A stretch of 64,000 nucleotides of DNA, taken from Zantedeschia hybrid cultivar (taxonomy: Eukaryota; Streptophyta; Magnoliopsida; Alismatales; Araceae). Positions 12,531 through 24,834 of this stretch are shown here, piece by piece. Numbering within the stretch: the stretch's first letter is position 1; every line of letters begins with the position of its first letter. The translations under genes were made by a program, and so were the position numbers. Location of the stretch: positions 12,014,001 through 12,078,000 of the forward strand of contig JARZZO010000011.1 in assembly GCA_030544215.1 (NCBI GenBank), written 5' to 3'. The notes below the pieces were generated by a model. The model was not told where the DNA came from. It did not search any database and saw nothing but the letters and a program-made list of their open reading frames with translations.

Positions 12531-12757
12531 CAAAAACATCATTTTATTTTCGTATTTTAGCTTCAACTGGGGCCCACATGCCAACTAAGAGAGAAAGAAG
12601 GAGGGAATTCTGAAATTCAAAGAAAGAAGGATCTATTTCAGAAATTCGAAATTCAAAAAAACACCAATTAAATGTTTTAAAGAAGATCCCCTAAATCAAG
12701 GGGAACTTAATAACATGATTTTAAAATCTCTTTTGAAATTCAAAACCCCTCCTCTTT

Positions 12758-12767
12758 TCTATAAAAC
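12758..12767 (+). promoter_or_regulatory. TATA box of the 5' LTR
   Basis: TCTATAAAAC lies in mid-LTR and is kept unchanged in the 3' LTR (about 22198-22207). It is the best candidate for the pol II start of the genomic transcript; position and sequence are the only evidence. Confidence 0.55.
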
Positions 12768-13955
12768 TAAGGGAGGAGGTCAAGGTGAGGGGACTCGAAT
12801 TTTTCAGAAATTTTTTTAGCCTCTCCCTCTCTCCCTGTTACGTTTTCTCTCTCTCTCTCTCTGCATTTTTCCTCTCTTCTCCCGCAGTCTCTTGTTCTCT
12901 CTCTCTCCCTTTTCCATCTCTTTCTCTTTCTGTTGACTCCCTCTCCCGCAAACTCTATCTCTCTCTTCCCCCTGCGCCATATCTCTCTCTCTCTCCAGCG
13001 CTCTCTCTCTTTCTTTCTCTGCACGCCTGCAGTCTCGGGCTCGCCGCCCAGGAGCTCGCCAAGGTCAGCCGCCAGGCTACGCGGCAGCACTTGGCCGCCT
13101 CCCGCCTGCAAGCCGGCCCCGCCAAGGCCACGTGGCAGCACGCCGTTGTTCGCGGGGCTGCGCATCGTCGCCCGCGCCAAGCCCCGCCGCCGCCCGTCTC
13201 CACGCGTCAGGAGGAAGCAACTCGGCCGCCAAGCATCGTCGCCCGTGCCGGCACAGGCCGTGCTTCGCTCGCCGCCGCACGCCACGCGGCGCCTCCCGGG
13301 CACTTCCCGCCCAGCCGCCTCCACGCCTCGCTTGCCGCGCCTGAAGCCTCGCCTGCCGCGCCTGACGCCTCGCCTGCCGCGCCGCTGCACCTCGCCTGTC
13401 GCACCTGCCGCCTCGTCTGCAGCGCCTGCCGCCTCGGTCCACTGCGCCGAGCCTCGCCCATGCCCACAGAAGCCCCCGGTTCCCTGATTTCAATTTAACT
13501 ACTTTGTTTGAGTGTTAAGCAATTAGTTAACATATTTGTTGTTAATTTTTTTCTTTAGAACCATTGTAATAGCTTTTACTCCATTAACAGTGAGCAAGTT
13601 GTTGTTTCTCTTGTGGATATTCCTATTTCTTCTCTAAATTTGGATTATTTAGTTAGGTGCATATATTTTGTTTAATCTGATTAATAGTGTCTTTAATAGT
13701 AGTTTCTTAACAACAATTAGGTGTTTTAAACATGTTAGTGAATTTTGGTAATTATCTTTTCTAGATTTGCTTTTAAAATCACACTTATGAACATATTTTG
13801 CTAAAAATCTCAAAGTTTTCAAAATAAGAATTCTATTTCCTTGTGGATCGACCCGGTCTCAACCAAGCACTACGTTGTTATCTTTATTGGGATTCGGAAT
13901 TTAAGATTGATAAAATTTGTGTTTTAACGACGGCATTTAAATACGCATCAATTTT

Positions 13956-13973
13956 TGGCGCCGTTGCCGGGGA
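13956..13973 (+). other. Primer binding site, tRNA-Asp type
   Basis: TGGCGCCGTTGCCGGGGA starts 5 bp after the 5' LTR. It is complementary to the 3' end of plant tRNA-Asp, the primer used by Athila-type elements. Confidence 0.93.
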
Positions 13974-14894
13974 ATTAGAATTTTAATTTTGATTATTTTG
14001 GGTCCATTTGTATAAATCCATACTCACGTTCATTTTCTCTTTTTGCAGGAATTTTAAAAAAAAGAAGACAAAAGGAAAGCTCAACTTGGTGAGTTTGTTC
14101 CAATCTTTTTAATATTTTTATGTTTAGATTTGCTTAAAATAGACATAGCCCTCATTAATTAATAATAATAAAAAAATCAGAAGAAAAAAAAAATTGCATT
14201 TCAAGATTAAAAACCAAACCACCATGTTTTAGGACATGCATCATTTAGGAATGCATTAGTTTTAAATTTTTGCCATTTATTTCATATTGAAGAGTGCGGG
14301 AGGCAAAGTAAGTTTTTCAATATTGTGCAAACAACATGTTCATGCATTGTCATTTCATTATTGCACAAAACAAACTTGATTGAATTGTGGTGTGCATCTC
14401 ATTGATCAAATAATTTAATGGCATCTTCATCACAAGATAAGGTGGGGATTTCATCACCCTTCCTTGGCCCACAAACCACAAACACTCCATCTTGCATTGT
14501 CCCAAGCCCAATAAAAATCAAATAGCAATTGCACCTAGGGTTCACACTATGATTGGACCGAGTTTTGAATTCATCTCTACTTTGGACAACGGTGTCTAGG
14601 CTAGAGGTTACAAAGGCAAACGCCTAAGTGGACAAGTGGTTATTTAATTAGGTCCCTACGAAAGTAGGGGGAGCCTCCCACTATCCCACCTCTTACCTGG
14701 CCGATTGATCTATTGTAGGGGTGATTCATAGTGAATTCTAGCCATTTTGTGAGAAATCTCATCTTTAAGTCTAGGACACACTTAGGTCATTAGGAATTTG
14801 TTATTAACTTGTTTGTCTTTGCATAAATAAACATAAAAAATATAAAAATAAAAATCACAAAAATAACCATTCTCATCTCATCTTGGTCTAGTGT
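13974..14894 (+). other. Leader between primer site and gag
   Basis: About 920 bp of AT-rich untranslated leader. No open frame of note. Packaging signals would be expected here but cannot be recognised by eye. Confidence 0.6.
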
Positions 14895-17800
14895 ATGCTA
14901 GGTAGAAGATCTCAAAAGCCATATATTATCAAACTCATTCAAGAAATTGAGAGATACCTACATCACCAAATCAACATTCAACATCAAATGGCTGGAAACA
15001 ATCAACAAATGCCAAAACAAATGAAGGAATACTTCATTCCTCAAGACTATAACCCTTCATCTTGTATCCAATTGCCTAATGTCCATGCTAGTCATTATGA
15101 GATCAAGCCAAGCACCATCCAAATGCTCCCATCTTTTTATGGGAATACCAATGAAGATCCATATAAACATTTGGATGAATTCTTTGAAATTTGTTCAACC
15201 GTGAAAATTCAAGATTTCACGGAAGATGCCCTTCGACTTACCCTATTCCCTTTCTCACTTAAGGACAAAGCCAAATATTGGCTTGGAACGATAGGGAAGC
15301 CCATTAAGACTTGGCCCGAAATGCAACAAGAATTCTTAAAAAAATTCTATCATATCGGGAGAACAAATACAATGAGAAGGGCTATAACTGGATTCTCACA
15401 ATTACCAGGAGAACAAATTCATGAATCTTGGGAACGATTGAAAGAATTGTTGAGAAAATGTCCACATCATGGATTGTCTAGATGGCAAATTGTGCAAGCA
15501 TTCTATGAAGGTTTAGATGCACAGTACATGCAAATGGTAGATGCATCTTGTGGAGGAGCATTCATGAGCAAAAGTGAGGAAGAAGCTTATGATTTGTTTG
15601 AAATGCTAAGTGAAAATTCAATAAATCATGCTTCACTTTCATCATATGAAAGATCTGTGGGAACATCCAAACGGACTGGAGTTTATGAAATAAGAAATAG
15701 AGGAGAATTTGAACCTAAAATGGATATCAATGCCTTGGCTCAAAAGTTGGATAAGGTGGACCTTTTGGCCCAACAAATGAGCAAAATGGATCTTATGGCC
15801 CAAAAGCTAGACCAAGTCCTAGCTTCGAATAACCAAGGATCTAATATCCATGTACAATCAAGACCTTACTCTGAATCCTCTTCATCTTACCAAGAAGCTT
15901 GTAGTCTTTGTGCCAGCCCAACTCACCATGTCAGTGAGTGCCCCACGGCAGCCCAATTGCCACCGTTCATCAAAGAACAAGTCCAAGCAGCCCAGGGTTA
16001 TTCAAAGCCCAATCATGATCCATATTCTAACACCTACAACCCTGGTTGGAAGAATCATCCTAATTTTTCATGGAAATCTCAACAAGCCCAAGCTCCAAAT
16101 CCACAAGCACAAAATTTTCAGAACAGGGCCCATCAACAAAATTACTATCCAAATCAATCTTTCAACAAAAGCCAACAAGCTCAAGCCCCTTACTTTCAGC
16201 CCAATAACAACTATAATATGTTCTCTCAACCTCCATATCAAATCCCACAACATCAACCATCAAATCAAAATGATGACAAATTCAATATGCTGCAACAATT
16301 ACTCATGAATCAACAACAACAACAGCAACAATTGCAACAATTGGTCATCTCTCAACAACAATCCATTTCAAAATTGGAAGCCCAATTGGGTCAAATGGCT
16401 GATACAACCATGAGGAGGGAAGTGGGCCCATTACCAAGTCAACCCATTGCAAACCCGCGAAACTATCCTCCGGGTTTCCAACATCAACCAATCCTACCTA
16501 ATCCTCAAGCCCAACCTCAAATGAGCTCAAATCCATCAAGAGGCCCACAGTTAGAAAATGCGAAAGCAATTTCGGCCTTAAGAAGTGGTAAAGTCTTGCC
16601 GGATCCTTACCCAAATCAAGGATCTAGTCAGCCCAATCTTGAACAAAATGAAGAAGAAAAAGGAGAAGAAGATGAAGATGAGAATGAACAACCCAATATC
16701 ATTCAAGGAAAAGGAAAAATGGAGGAATGTCCTGAGAATTATAAACCAAAAATCCCTTTTCCACAAGCTTTAGAAAATGACAAAGAGCAAAGAAAGCATC
16801 AAATCCAAGCAAAAAATGAACAGTTAATGGACTTATTTAAACAAGTCCACATTAACATACCATTGGTTGATGCAATCCAACATGTGCCAGCCTATGCCAA
16901 GTTTTTGAAAGAACTTTGCACTCACAAGAGAGAGTCTAAAGCAAATCCCAAAAAAGTCTTTTTGTCTGAAGAAGTGAGTGTCATTTTGCTCAACCAAATG
17001 CCTAAAAAGATGAAAGACCCTGGAGCACCACTTATCTCTTGTGTTGTTGAAGGAACCACCTTTGATAAAGCATTATTGGACCTTGGAGCAAGTGTGAACC
17101 TATTACCCACCTCAGTTTATGAAAAATTTGGGATAGGAGAATTGAAACCAACTCCGGTGGTCCTACAATTGGCCGATAGATCTATTAGGACACCGAAAGG
17201 AATGGTGGAAGATGTCATTGTCAGGATTGACACTTGCTACTTCCCAGTTGATTTTGTCATCCTTGACATGGAGCCCGTTCAACATCTGAGAAATAGCCCA
17301 ATTATATTGGGCCGACCTTTTCTAGCCACTGCAAATGCCATCATTAACTGCAAATCTGGGTTAATGGATATCTCATTTGGAGATCACAAATTATCCCTCA
17401 ACATTTTCAAAGCTTCTGGCCATATGCAGGATGGGGAAGATTGTTTTGCAATTGATGTGATTGATAATATTGTAGAAACATCCCCTTCGGCTCAATTTGA
17501 AGAGGAAGAGGAGTTAATGGCCATATCAGATTTGAATAAAAGGACTTGGCAGCCCAATAAGGTTGAGCCTTTACCTGAACTCAATCTAGAACCTACTCCT
17601 CCATCTCTCCAGGTTCCTCCTCAGTTAGAGCTCAAACCTTTGCCGGAATCTCTCAAATATGTCTTTTTGGGCCCATCTGAAACCCTACCTGTGATCATAG
17701 CTACGGATCTTAACCCTACCCAAGAAGAACAACTCATTGAAGTTCTTCGAACTCATAAAGAAGCCATAGGGTGGTCAGTAGCTGATTTGAAAGGAATAAG

Positions 17801-20516
17801 CCCAACCACATGCATGCATCATATTTATCTTGAAGATAATGCAAAACTAAGTAGAGAAATGCAAAGGAAATTGAATCCTATTATGATGGAAGTGGTTAAG
17901 AAAGAAGTGGTGAAATGGCTAGATGCGGGTATCATATACCCAATATCTGATAGCAAGTGGGTAAGCCCAACCCAAGTAGTGCCAAAGAAGTCTGGCTTAA
18001 CTGTGGTAACAAATGAAAAAGGTGAAGAAATGCCCACTAGGCTAACCACGGGGTGGAGAGTTTGTATTGATTACAGAAAATTGAACACAATGACAAAGAA
18101 AGATCATTTCCCACTCCCGTTTATTGATCAGATTTTGGAAAAGCTAGCGGGTCAGAAATATTTCTGTTTCTTAGATGAATATTCGGGATATAATCAAGTG
18201 GCTATATATCCAGAAGATCAGGAGAAAACCACATTCACATGTCCATTTGGCACATTTGCATTCCGAAGAATGCCATTTGGACTATGTAATGCACCAGCAA
18301 CTTTCCAAAGGTGCATGTTGGCCATCTTTTCAGATATGGTGGGAGAATTCCTTGAAGTATTCATGGATGATTTTTCAATATTCGGGGATTCATTTGAAAT
18401 TTGTCTGGAGAATTTGAAAAATGTACTGGGAAGATGCATAGAGACCAATTTGGTTCTAAGTTGGGAAAAGAGTCATTTCATGGTTAAAGAGGGCATAGTT
18501 TTGGGCCATATAGTGTCTGGAAGAGGTATCGAAGTGGATAAAGCTAAAGTTAGCCTAATCGCCAATCTTCCTCCACCCACTTCGGTAAAGCAAATTCGGT
18601 CATTCTTGGGCCATGCCGGCTTCTACCGCCGGTTTATTCAAAATTTCTCCCAAATTGCCCGACCATTAACCCTTCTCTTAGCCAAAGATGTCCCATTCCA
18701 TATTGATGAAAAATGCTTGGAAGCATTTAAATCTTTAAAAGAGGCTCTGATCAAAGCTCCCATTCTCCAATCGCCTGATTGGTCTTTGCCATTTGAGATA
18801 ATGTGCGATGCTTCTGATTATGCTATGGGGGCAGTACTGGGACAAAGAATAAATAAAAAGCCTGTGGTGATTTATTATGCAAGTCGTACACTTGTAGATG
18901 CTCAAATGAACTATACCACCACAGAAAAAGAATTGTTAGCTGTTGTTTTTGCCCTGGAGAAATTTCGATCTTACCTTTTGGGGGCAAAAGTGATTATTTA
19001 TTCTGATCACTCGGCATTGAAATATCTGTTGACAAAGAAAGATGCCAAACCAAGATTAATCAGGTGGATCCTACTCCTCCAAGAATTTGATTTGGAGATT
19101 TGGGACAAAAAGGGGTCCGAGAATGTGGTTGCTGATCATCTCTCCCGAATCATGATTTCAGATAATGAACCAATGAGAGATTCATTCCCTGATGAACACC
19201 TCTTAGCCATTTCCCACATGTCACCACCATGGTACGCACATATTGTGAATTTTAAAGTGACTGGTCAAATCCCACAAGGATGGACAAAAAATGAAAAAGA
19301 TAAATTCTTCTCTCAAGAGAAGTATTATTTTTGAGAAGACCCTGAACTCTTCAAAATTTGTCCAGATCAAATAATCCGGAGATGTGTGCCTGAAAAAGAA
19401 CAACAAAGTGTTTTGAACTTTTCCCATAACCTTGCTTGTGGAGGTCATTTCTCCGGAAAGAAAACCGCAGCAAAGGTTTTACAAAGCGGTTTCTATTGGC
19501 CCACACTCTTCAAGGATGCTTATGAGTTCAGCAAAACATGCCTAAGATGTCAAGCTGTTGGAAATATGACTAAAAGAGATATGATGCCTCTAAATCCAAT
19601 CTTAGTGGTTGAAATTTTTGATGTTTGGGGAATAGATTTCATGGGCCCTTTTTCACCATCTTTTGGATGCGAATACATCTTAGTGGCAGTGGACTATGTG
19701 TCTAAATGGATTGAAGCAATAGCCACCCGAACCAATGATCACAAGGTGGTGATGAAATTTGTACAGAAAAATATCTTCTCTAGGTTCGGATGGTCAAAGG
19801 CTATCATTAGTAATGGGGGTTCGCACTTCACTCATTCTCAATTTCGAGGATTGCTCAAAAGATATGGGATTACTCATAAGCTTGCTACTCCTTACCATCC
19901 CCAAACTAGTGGCCAAGTGGAGATATCCAATAGAGAAATCAAGAATATCTTGCAAAAATCTGTTAGGCCCGACAGAAAAGATTGGTCTGAAAGGTTAGAT
20001 GATGCTTTGTGGGCCTATCGGACTGCTTATAAAACTCCTATTGGCATGTCACCATACAGACTAGTCTTTGGAAAAGCCTGCCATCTCCCAGTGGAATTAG
20101 AACATAGAGCTTATTGGGCTATCAAACAGGTCAATCTTGATCTAATCAAAGCAGGTTCACACCGAACCTTACAATTGAGCGAACTAGATGAAATAAGAAA
20201 TGAAGCCTATGAGAACTCGAAAATCTATAAAGCCAAGACTAAAGCTTTTCATGATAAACATATTGTGAGGAAATCTTTCCACCCTCATCAAAAAGTCTGG
20301 CTATTTAACTCAAGGTTGCGTTTGTTTCCTGGGAAATTGAAATCAAGATGGGATGGGCCATTCTTGGTAATTAAAGCTTTTGACCATGGTGCGGTCAAGA
20401 TCATGGATCAAAAAAATGGACAGACATTTACTGTTAATGGGCAACGCTTAAAACCTTACATTGAAAACCTTCAAAATTGTCCATTGGAATCCATGCAGCT
20501 AAGTGACCCACAATGA
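14895..20516 (+). pseudogene. gag-pol polyprotein of the Athila-like element (one stop, altered integrase)
   Basis: The frame is open from 14895 to a TGA at 19332-19334 (1479 codons), then continues in the same frame to 20516. Gag: capsid-like region (residues about 75-240) and zinc knuckle C336-x2-C339-x4-H344-x4-C349, then Gln-rich and acidic linkers. Protease: DLGAS at residue 729. Reverse transcriptase: FLDEYSGYNQ (residues 1092-1101) and FMDD (Asp1158, Asp1159). RNase H: CDAS (Asp1305), YSDHSAL (Asp1371). Integrase, after the stop: HHCC zinc region, first Asp at 19635-19637, AAT (Asn) at 19812-19814 where the second catalytic Asp is expected, and Glu at 19920-19922 with the canonical 35-residue spacing. 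The reverse transcriptase motif has Glu where relatives usually have Gly. This copy should be unable to integrate itself. Confidence 0.93.
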
Positions 20517-21698
20517 ACATAATTTCGTCTGGCTGAAGACATTAAACTTAGCGCTTATTGGGAGGCAACCCAATCTTCTCATTTTTATTCTGATTATTCT
20601 TTCTTTTCTTTTCTTTTTAGAAAACTCATAAAATCCACCTTGGGGAATAGAGAAAAGCTTCGTCACATCTCAGGTTGTATCTCTCCTCATCATTAATTTT
20701 TGTGCATTTCTATGCCATTGAGGACAATGTCATTCAAGTTGGGGGGAGAATCATAATGCATATTGAATAAAATCGTTTAAAATGAACAAAAGTTGTGAAA
20801 TTTTTTCAATTTTCACACAAATTTTCAAAAGAAAAATTGTTTCATTTTCACACTCCAACAGAAATTCATATCTATCACACTTCATTTAGGGAATCTTGAT
20901 CAAAATTGAGGTAGGAAATTGAGTAAAAGTTTGAATTAACCCCCCTCTCTACAAAGAATCGCGACGAGATGATTTTCACACACACACGGTAACTTGGAAA
21001 GAGTGGAAGATCCTGAAAGTATAGAGTTGCTGGAGTTACCCGAAGTGTAGAATCACCCATTCTATTTTTACTTTTAGGTCAAAAGAACGGAAAGTTAGAA
21101 TTCGTAATAGGAGATCAAACCACTTAATACTTTAAGGAAGCGGTCATTTCGAAAAAAAAAAAAAAAAAGGGACAATCAGAAGCGTGAAAATCAAATAAAT
21201 ATGCTTCAAAAGAGTCAAAGGAAGGACGGTGGCAAAAAGTATGCACCTCCCCTCAGACAGAAATAAAGAGAGTGGCAAAAAGTACGCACTCTCAAAGCAC
21301 AAAACAATCGTGCTAAGGTCCTTCACAGCAAAATAAGACCAAATCCTAAAAAGTTTTAAGTCGGGGCGAAAACCGAAAAGCGAACCTAGCCAACTAATCC
21401 AGAGATCTCTTTTTCTATTCTCTCCCCTGGGTAATTCTACTCCAAGAGGCAGTAAAGGCAACGATATACCAAACATGATAGAAATGAACTCCAAAAACAC
21501 CTCAAATGATATGCACAATCACTTGTCATGATTCTAAGTATGGTGGGCGGGAGAACGAAAAACTTGAATTCCAATTACCTACCATTTGCAATAGATATCC
21601 TTTAAAAAGAAGTGTGATTCTTTTTACTAATCATGGTAGTCCTAATTTTTCAAATGATTGTATTGCTAAGGGACTAGCAATGATTAAGTTGAGGGGTG
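20517..21698 (+). other. Athila-like 3' internal region, non-coding
   Basis: About 1.2 kb between integrase and the 3' LTR without an env-like frame. AAGTTGGGGGGAGAA near 20737 resembles a purine tract common in this part of plant gypsy elements; TTGAGGGGTG directly before the 3' LTR (21689-21698) is the candidate polypurine tract that primes plus-strand synthesis. Confidence 0.6.
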
Positions 21699-23390
21699 TG
21701 TTAAGTCCGCGATTTTACATAAATAACAGATCAAATTTACATAATTTGCTATCAATTTAAAGGACAAAATCACATGAAATGATAAGATAAACCATTTGCG
21801 CATTCAGAATCTGAATTTTAAAATTTCATCACTCCATGGATGGAATAAGGGTAGCAATTCTATTTTCTCAGCAATTATTTAATGCGCAGTCAAAGGATTT
21901 ATGGCTATGAGAACTTAACTGTTATTTTATGTGAAACAGGACATGAACAAGCAGATGTCATAGTGGTTGGACCACCCGAACGTTTATTTTCGTATTTTAG
22001 CTTCAACTGGGGCCCACATGCCAACTAAGAGAGAAAGAAGGAGGGAATTCTGAAATTCAAAGAAAGAAGGATCCATTTTAGAAATTCGAAATTCAAAAAA
22101 ACACCAATTAAATGTTTTAAAGAGGATCCCCTAAATCAAGGGGAACTTAATAACATAATTTTAAAATCTCTTTTGAAATTCAAAACCCCTCCTCTTTTCT
22201 ATAAAACTAAGGGAGGAGGTCAAGGTGAGGGGACTCGAATTTTTCAGAAATTTTTTTAACCTCTCCCTCTCTCCCTGTTACGTTTTCTCTCTCTCTCTCT
22301 CTGCATTTTTCCTCTCTTCTCCCGCAGTCTCTTGTTCTCTCTCTCTCCCTTTTCCATCTCTTTCTCTTTCTGTTGACTCCCTCTCCCGCAAACTCTATCT
22401 CTCTCTTCCCCCTGCGCCATATCTCTCTCTCTCTCCAGCGCTCTCTCTCTTTCTTTCTCTGCACGCCTGCAGTCTCGGGCTCGTCGCCCAGGAGCTCGCC
22501 AAAGTCAGCCGCCAGGCCACGCGGCAGCACTTGGCCGCCTCCCGCCTGCAAGCCGGCCCCGCCAAGGCCACGCGGCAGCACGCCGTTGTTCGCGGGGCTG
22601 CGCATCGTCGCCCGCGCCAAGCCCCGCCGCCGCCCGTCTCCACGCGTCAGGAGGAAGCAACTCGGCCGCCAAGCATCGTCGCCCGTGCCGGCACGGGCCG
22701 TGCTTCGCTCGCCGCCGCACGCCACGCGGCGCCTCCCGGGCACTTCCCGCCCTGCCGCCTCTACGCCTCGCCTGCCGCGCCTGAAGCCTCGCCTGCCGCG
22801 CCTGACGCCTCGCCTGCCGCGCCGCTGCACCTCGCCTGTCGCGCCTGCCGCCTCGTCTGCAGCGCCTGCCGCCTCGGTCCACTGCGCCGAGCCTCGCCCA
22901 TGCCCACAGAAGCCCCCGGTTCCCTGATTTCAATTTAACTACTTTGTTTGAGTGTTAAGCAATTAGTTAACATATTTGTTGTTAATTTTTTTCTTTAGAA
23001 CCATTGTAATAGCTTTTACTCCATTAACAGTGAGCAAGTTGTTGTTTCTCTTGTGGATATTCCTATTTCTTCTCTAAATTTGGATTATTTAGTTAGGTGC
23101 ATATATTTTGTTTAATCTGATTAATAGTGTCTTTAATAGTAGTTTCTTAACAAGAATTAGGTGTTTTAAACATGTTAGTGAATTTTGGTAATTATCTTTT
23201 CTAGATTTGCTTTTAAAATCACACTTATGAACATATTTTGCTAAAAATCTCAAAGTTTTCAAAATAAGAATTCTATTTCCTTGTGGATCGACCCGGTCTC
23301 AACCAAGCACTACGTTATTATCTTTATTGGAATTCGGAATTTAAGATTGATGAAATTTGTGTTTTAACGACAGCATTTAAATACGCATTA
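21699..23390 (+). repeat. 3' LTR of the Athila-like element (1692 bp)
   Basis: It starts TGTTAAGTCC and ends ATACGCATTA. It aligns with the 5' LTR end to end, with a single 42-bp deletion after about 21985 that removes the tRNA-like B box. The last dinucleotide is TA instead of CA, a C-to-T change. Confidence 0.95.
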
Positions 23391-23395
23391 GAAAG
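23391..23395. repeat. Target-site duplication of the Athila-like element, right
   Basis: GAAAG, matching 12212-12216. Confidence 0.92.
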
Positions 23396-23686
23396 CGACA
23401 AGGGAGTTACAGTGAAGAGGCCTACCTGGTGAGAACGATTCCAGATTCCGCCTGCCGGTCCCACGCCCCTTCAAAGCCAGCGGAAGGGGATCCTGAGAAC
23501 GAGTTGGGGTGTGTCCCACACCACATGCCTACATGGAACCGGTCGGGGACCGGCTGGAGGGAGCTGCGGAGCAGAGGGGTTCGCCAACGGGCGGAGGAAA
23601 TCGAAGCCGGCAGCTGCTGCCGAGGAAGGAGACTAGACCGGCAATTGCCGAGATTTCCAGGGTGGCGGGGCCTTCCTGCGGAGCCT
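23396..23686 (-). mobile_element. 5' end of the L1-type LINE, separated by the Athila insertion
   Basis: On the - strand this GC-rich 291 bp is the outer part of the LINE 5' UTR. Together with 12057-12216 it gives a 5' UTR of about 450 bp. The proof is the direct repeat AGGCCAACCTTACC that follows it (23687-23700) and also borders the LINE poly(A) end (6385-6398). Open frames over this segment on the + strand are not genes. Confidence 0.82.
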
Positions 23687-23776
23687 AGGCCAACCTTACC
23701 TCACAGCTCATTGTTCGGTCTTTTAAACTCAACCGCACCACGGTGCACATACATCAATTATTTTTTTTGGATTTTT

Positions 23777-23987
23777 TAAGTCTGGATCCATATACCCCAC
23801 ATGTCAGTATAGTTAGATCTCCAAGCAGACGATTTAAATTTTTTTTAAAAATTAAAATTTATTGGTGGCTCGGCCTATGCTAGATACTTTTTTGTTGTTC
23901 ATTGGAATTTGATTTTTTATTTTTAAAATTTTTTCAGATCATTCGACCAAAGATTGGATTGTATAAGTCATGTGAAGTCCGACTTTA
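23777..23987. mobile_element. MITE-like inverted-repeat element
   Basis: The left end (TAAGTCTGGATCCATATACC and on) and the inverse of the right end (TAAAGTCGGACTTCACATGA and on) match imperfectly over about 60 bp. The middle is T-rich. It appears related to the elements at 60352-60545 and 63247-63435, which share a GATC/GGATTG core and a GACTTGATTTTTT-like middle. Confidence 0.5.
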
Positions 23988-24444
23988 AAATTTTCCATTT
24001 TCTTTAGTGTACATGCACCACCCTCTGAAGCATTTAGTTTGCTTTTTGCTTCCATCCAAAAGTTCCAGCTTGGAGCTTCTTGGATTAGAGACAAAACAAA
24101 GTTGTTAGGAAGGTTTAATTTTTATAATAATTCAAAATTAGTTATAACTATATGTATCTACTTTTTATTATTATAAGAGGAAGCCAAAACTAACTTTCAA
24201 TTGATAGTTACGCCAAGTGCTTTTAGTTATTTAGATAGAAAAAATTAGATATTGAACACTATTTATGTAATATTTTGGTTGCGTCTTACCTTCCACCCAT
24301 AGTGAGCTACAAAATAGAGCTTTTAAAATTGGAGAAAAAGCAAGGTTACTATGAAAAGATTGACTTCTATAACTAAGTAAAATTAGTTATAAGTTACAAC
24401 CATTCTACCTCAATTTCTTTCATAAGAAAAGTGAAAGTCAAAAC

Positions 24445-24834
24445 TTGGGGTGTCAATCGGACAAGCCGACCCAGTCCAACCTAGCCCGTATTAAAGGAAA
24501 TTGAGTTGGCTCAAGTTGTATAAAGTGGGTTAGACTAAATTTGGGTTAACATTAATTAAATATGGGCTGAGCTGGGCTAAACATAGGCTGGCCCAATTTA
24601 AACTATTGACTTTTACAATAATTCATACAAAAAGTGAAACACTTTTAACAAATCATTTATAAATAGGTCAGTCCAACCCAACCCACTTACTATTGAATTG
24701 AGGTTGAATTTTGGCTGAATTTAAGTTAAATTTGGACCGAATTTGGGCTGGACTAAAATTGGGCGACTATTTTAAACTTGGGTTAGATCTAAATTATCGC
24801 ATAACCTAGCTAGCCCACCCAATTTACATCTTTA
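24445..24834. mobile_element. hAT-like MITE with 8-bp target duplication
   Basis: A 390-bp element begins TTGGGGTGTCAAT and ends ATTTACATCTTTA, an imperfect inverted terminal repeat. GTCAAAAC flanks it on both sides (24437-24444 and 24835-24842), the 8-bp duplication expected of hAT elements. The inside is rich in GGGTTGG/GGGCTGG words. It has no coding capacity. The flanks, when joined, resemble the right end of the MITE at 53363-53654, so it may have landed in an older MITE. Confidence 0.75.

Larger units (their letters stand above)
12217..13950 (+). repeat. 5' LTR of the Athila-like element (1734 bp)
   Basis: It starts TGTTAAGTCC and ends ATACGCATCA. Relative to the 3' LTR it has one 42-bp extra segment (12493-12534) and, by eye, about 24 substitutions. 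It contains an AT-rich first part, a CT-microsatellite region (about 12.82-13.02 kb) and a CpG-rich part (about 13.02-13.48 kb) with GCC/CTGCC repeats. Long open frames over the CpG-rich part are compositional and not genes. Confidence 0.95.
12217..23390 (+). mobile_element. Athila-like Ty3/gypsy LTR retrotransposon, complete but defective
   Basis: The element has 5' LTR 12217-13950, primer binding site 13956-13973, gag-pol 14895-20516 and 3' LTR 21699-23390, with GAAAG duplicated at both ends. The tRNA-Asp type primer site and the gag-pol sequence assign it to the Athila branch. Gene order is gag, protease, reverse transcriptase, RNase H, integrase. No env-like frame is seen in the 1.2 kb between integrase and the 3' LTR. 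It sits inside the 5' UTR of the L1-type LINE. It cannot move by its own proteins because of the breaks listed under gag-pol. Confidence 0.95.

Noticed and set aside
12472..12532. A functional tRNA gene
   Set aside because: A and B boxes match, but no acceptor stem or full cloverleaf could be formed by hand.
12767..13498. Open frames of 138-237 codons on both strands in the 5' LTR
   Set aside because: They fall in the CT-repeat and CpG-rich part of the LTR, overlap in several frames and are mirrored in the 3' LTR (22207-22938). They are compositional.
22207..22938. Open frames in the 3' LTR
   Set aside because: Same repeat sequence as in the 5' LTR; no domain.
23429..23779. 116-codon frame on the + strand
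   Set aside because: It lies over the LINE 5' UTR (opposite strand) and runs across the LINE border, so it is not a gene.
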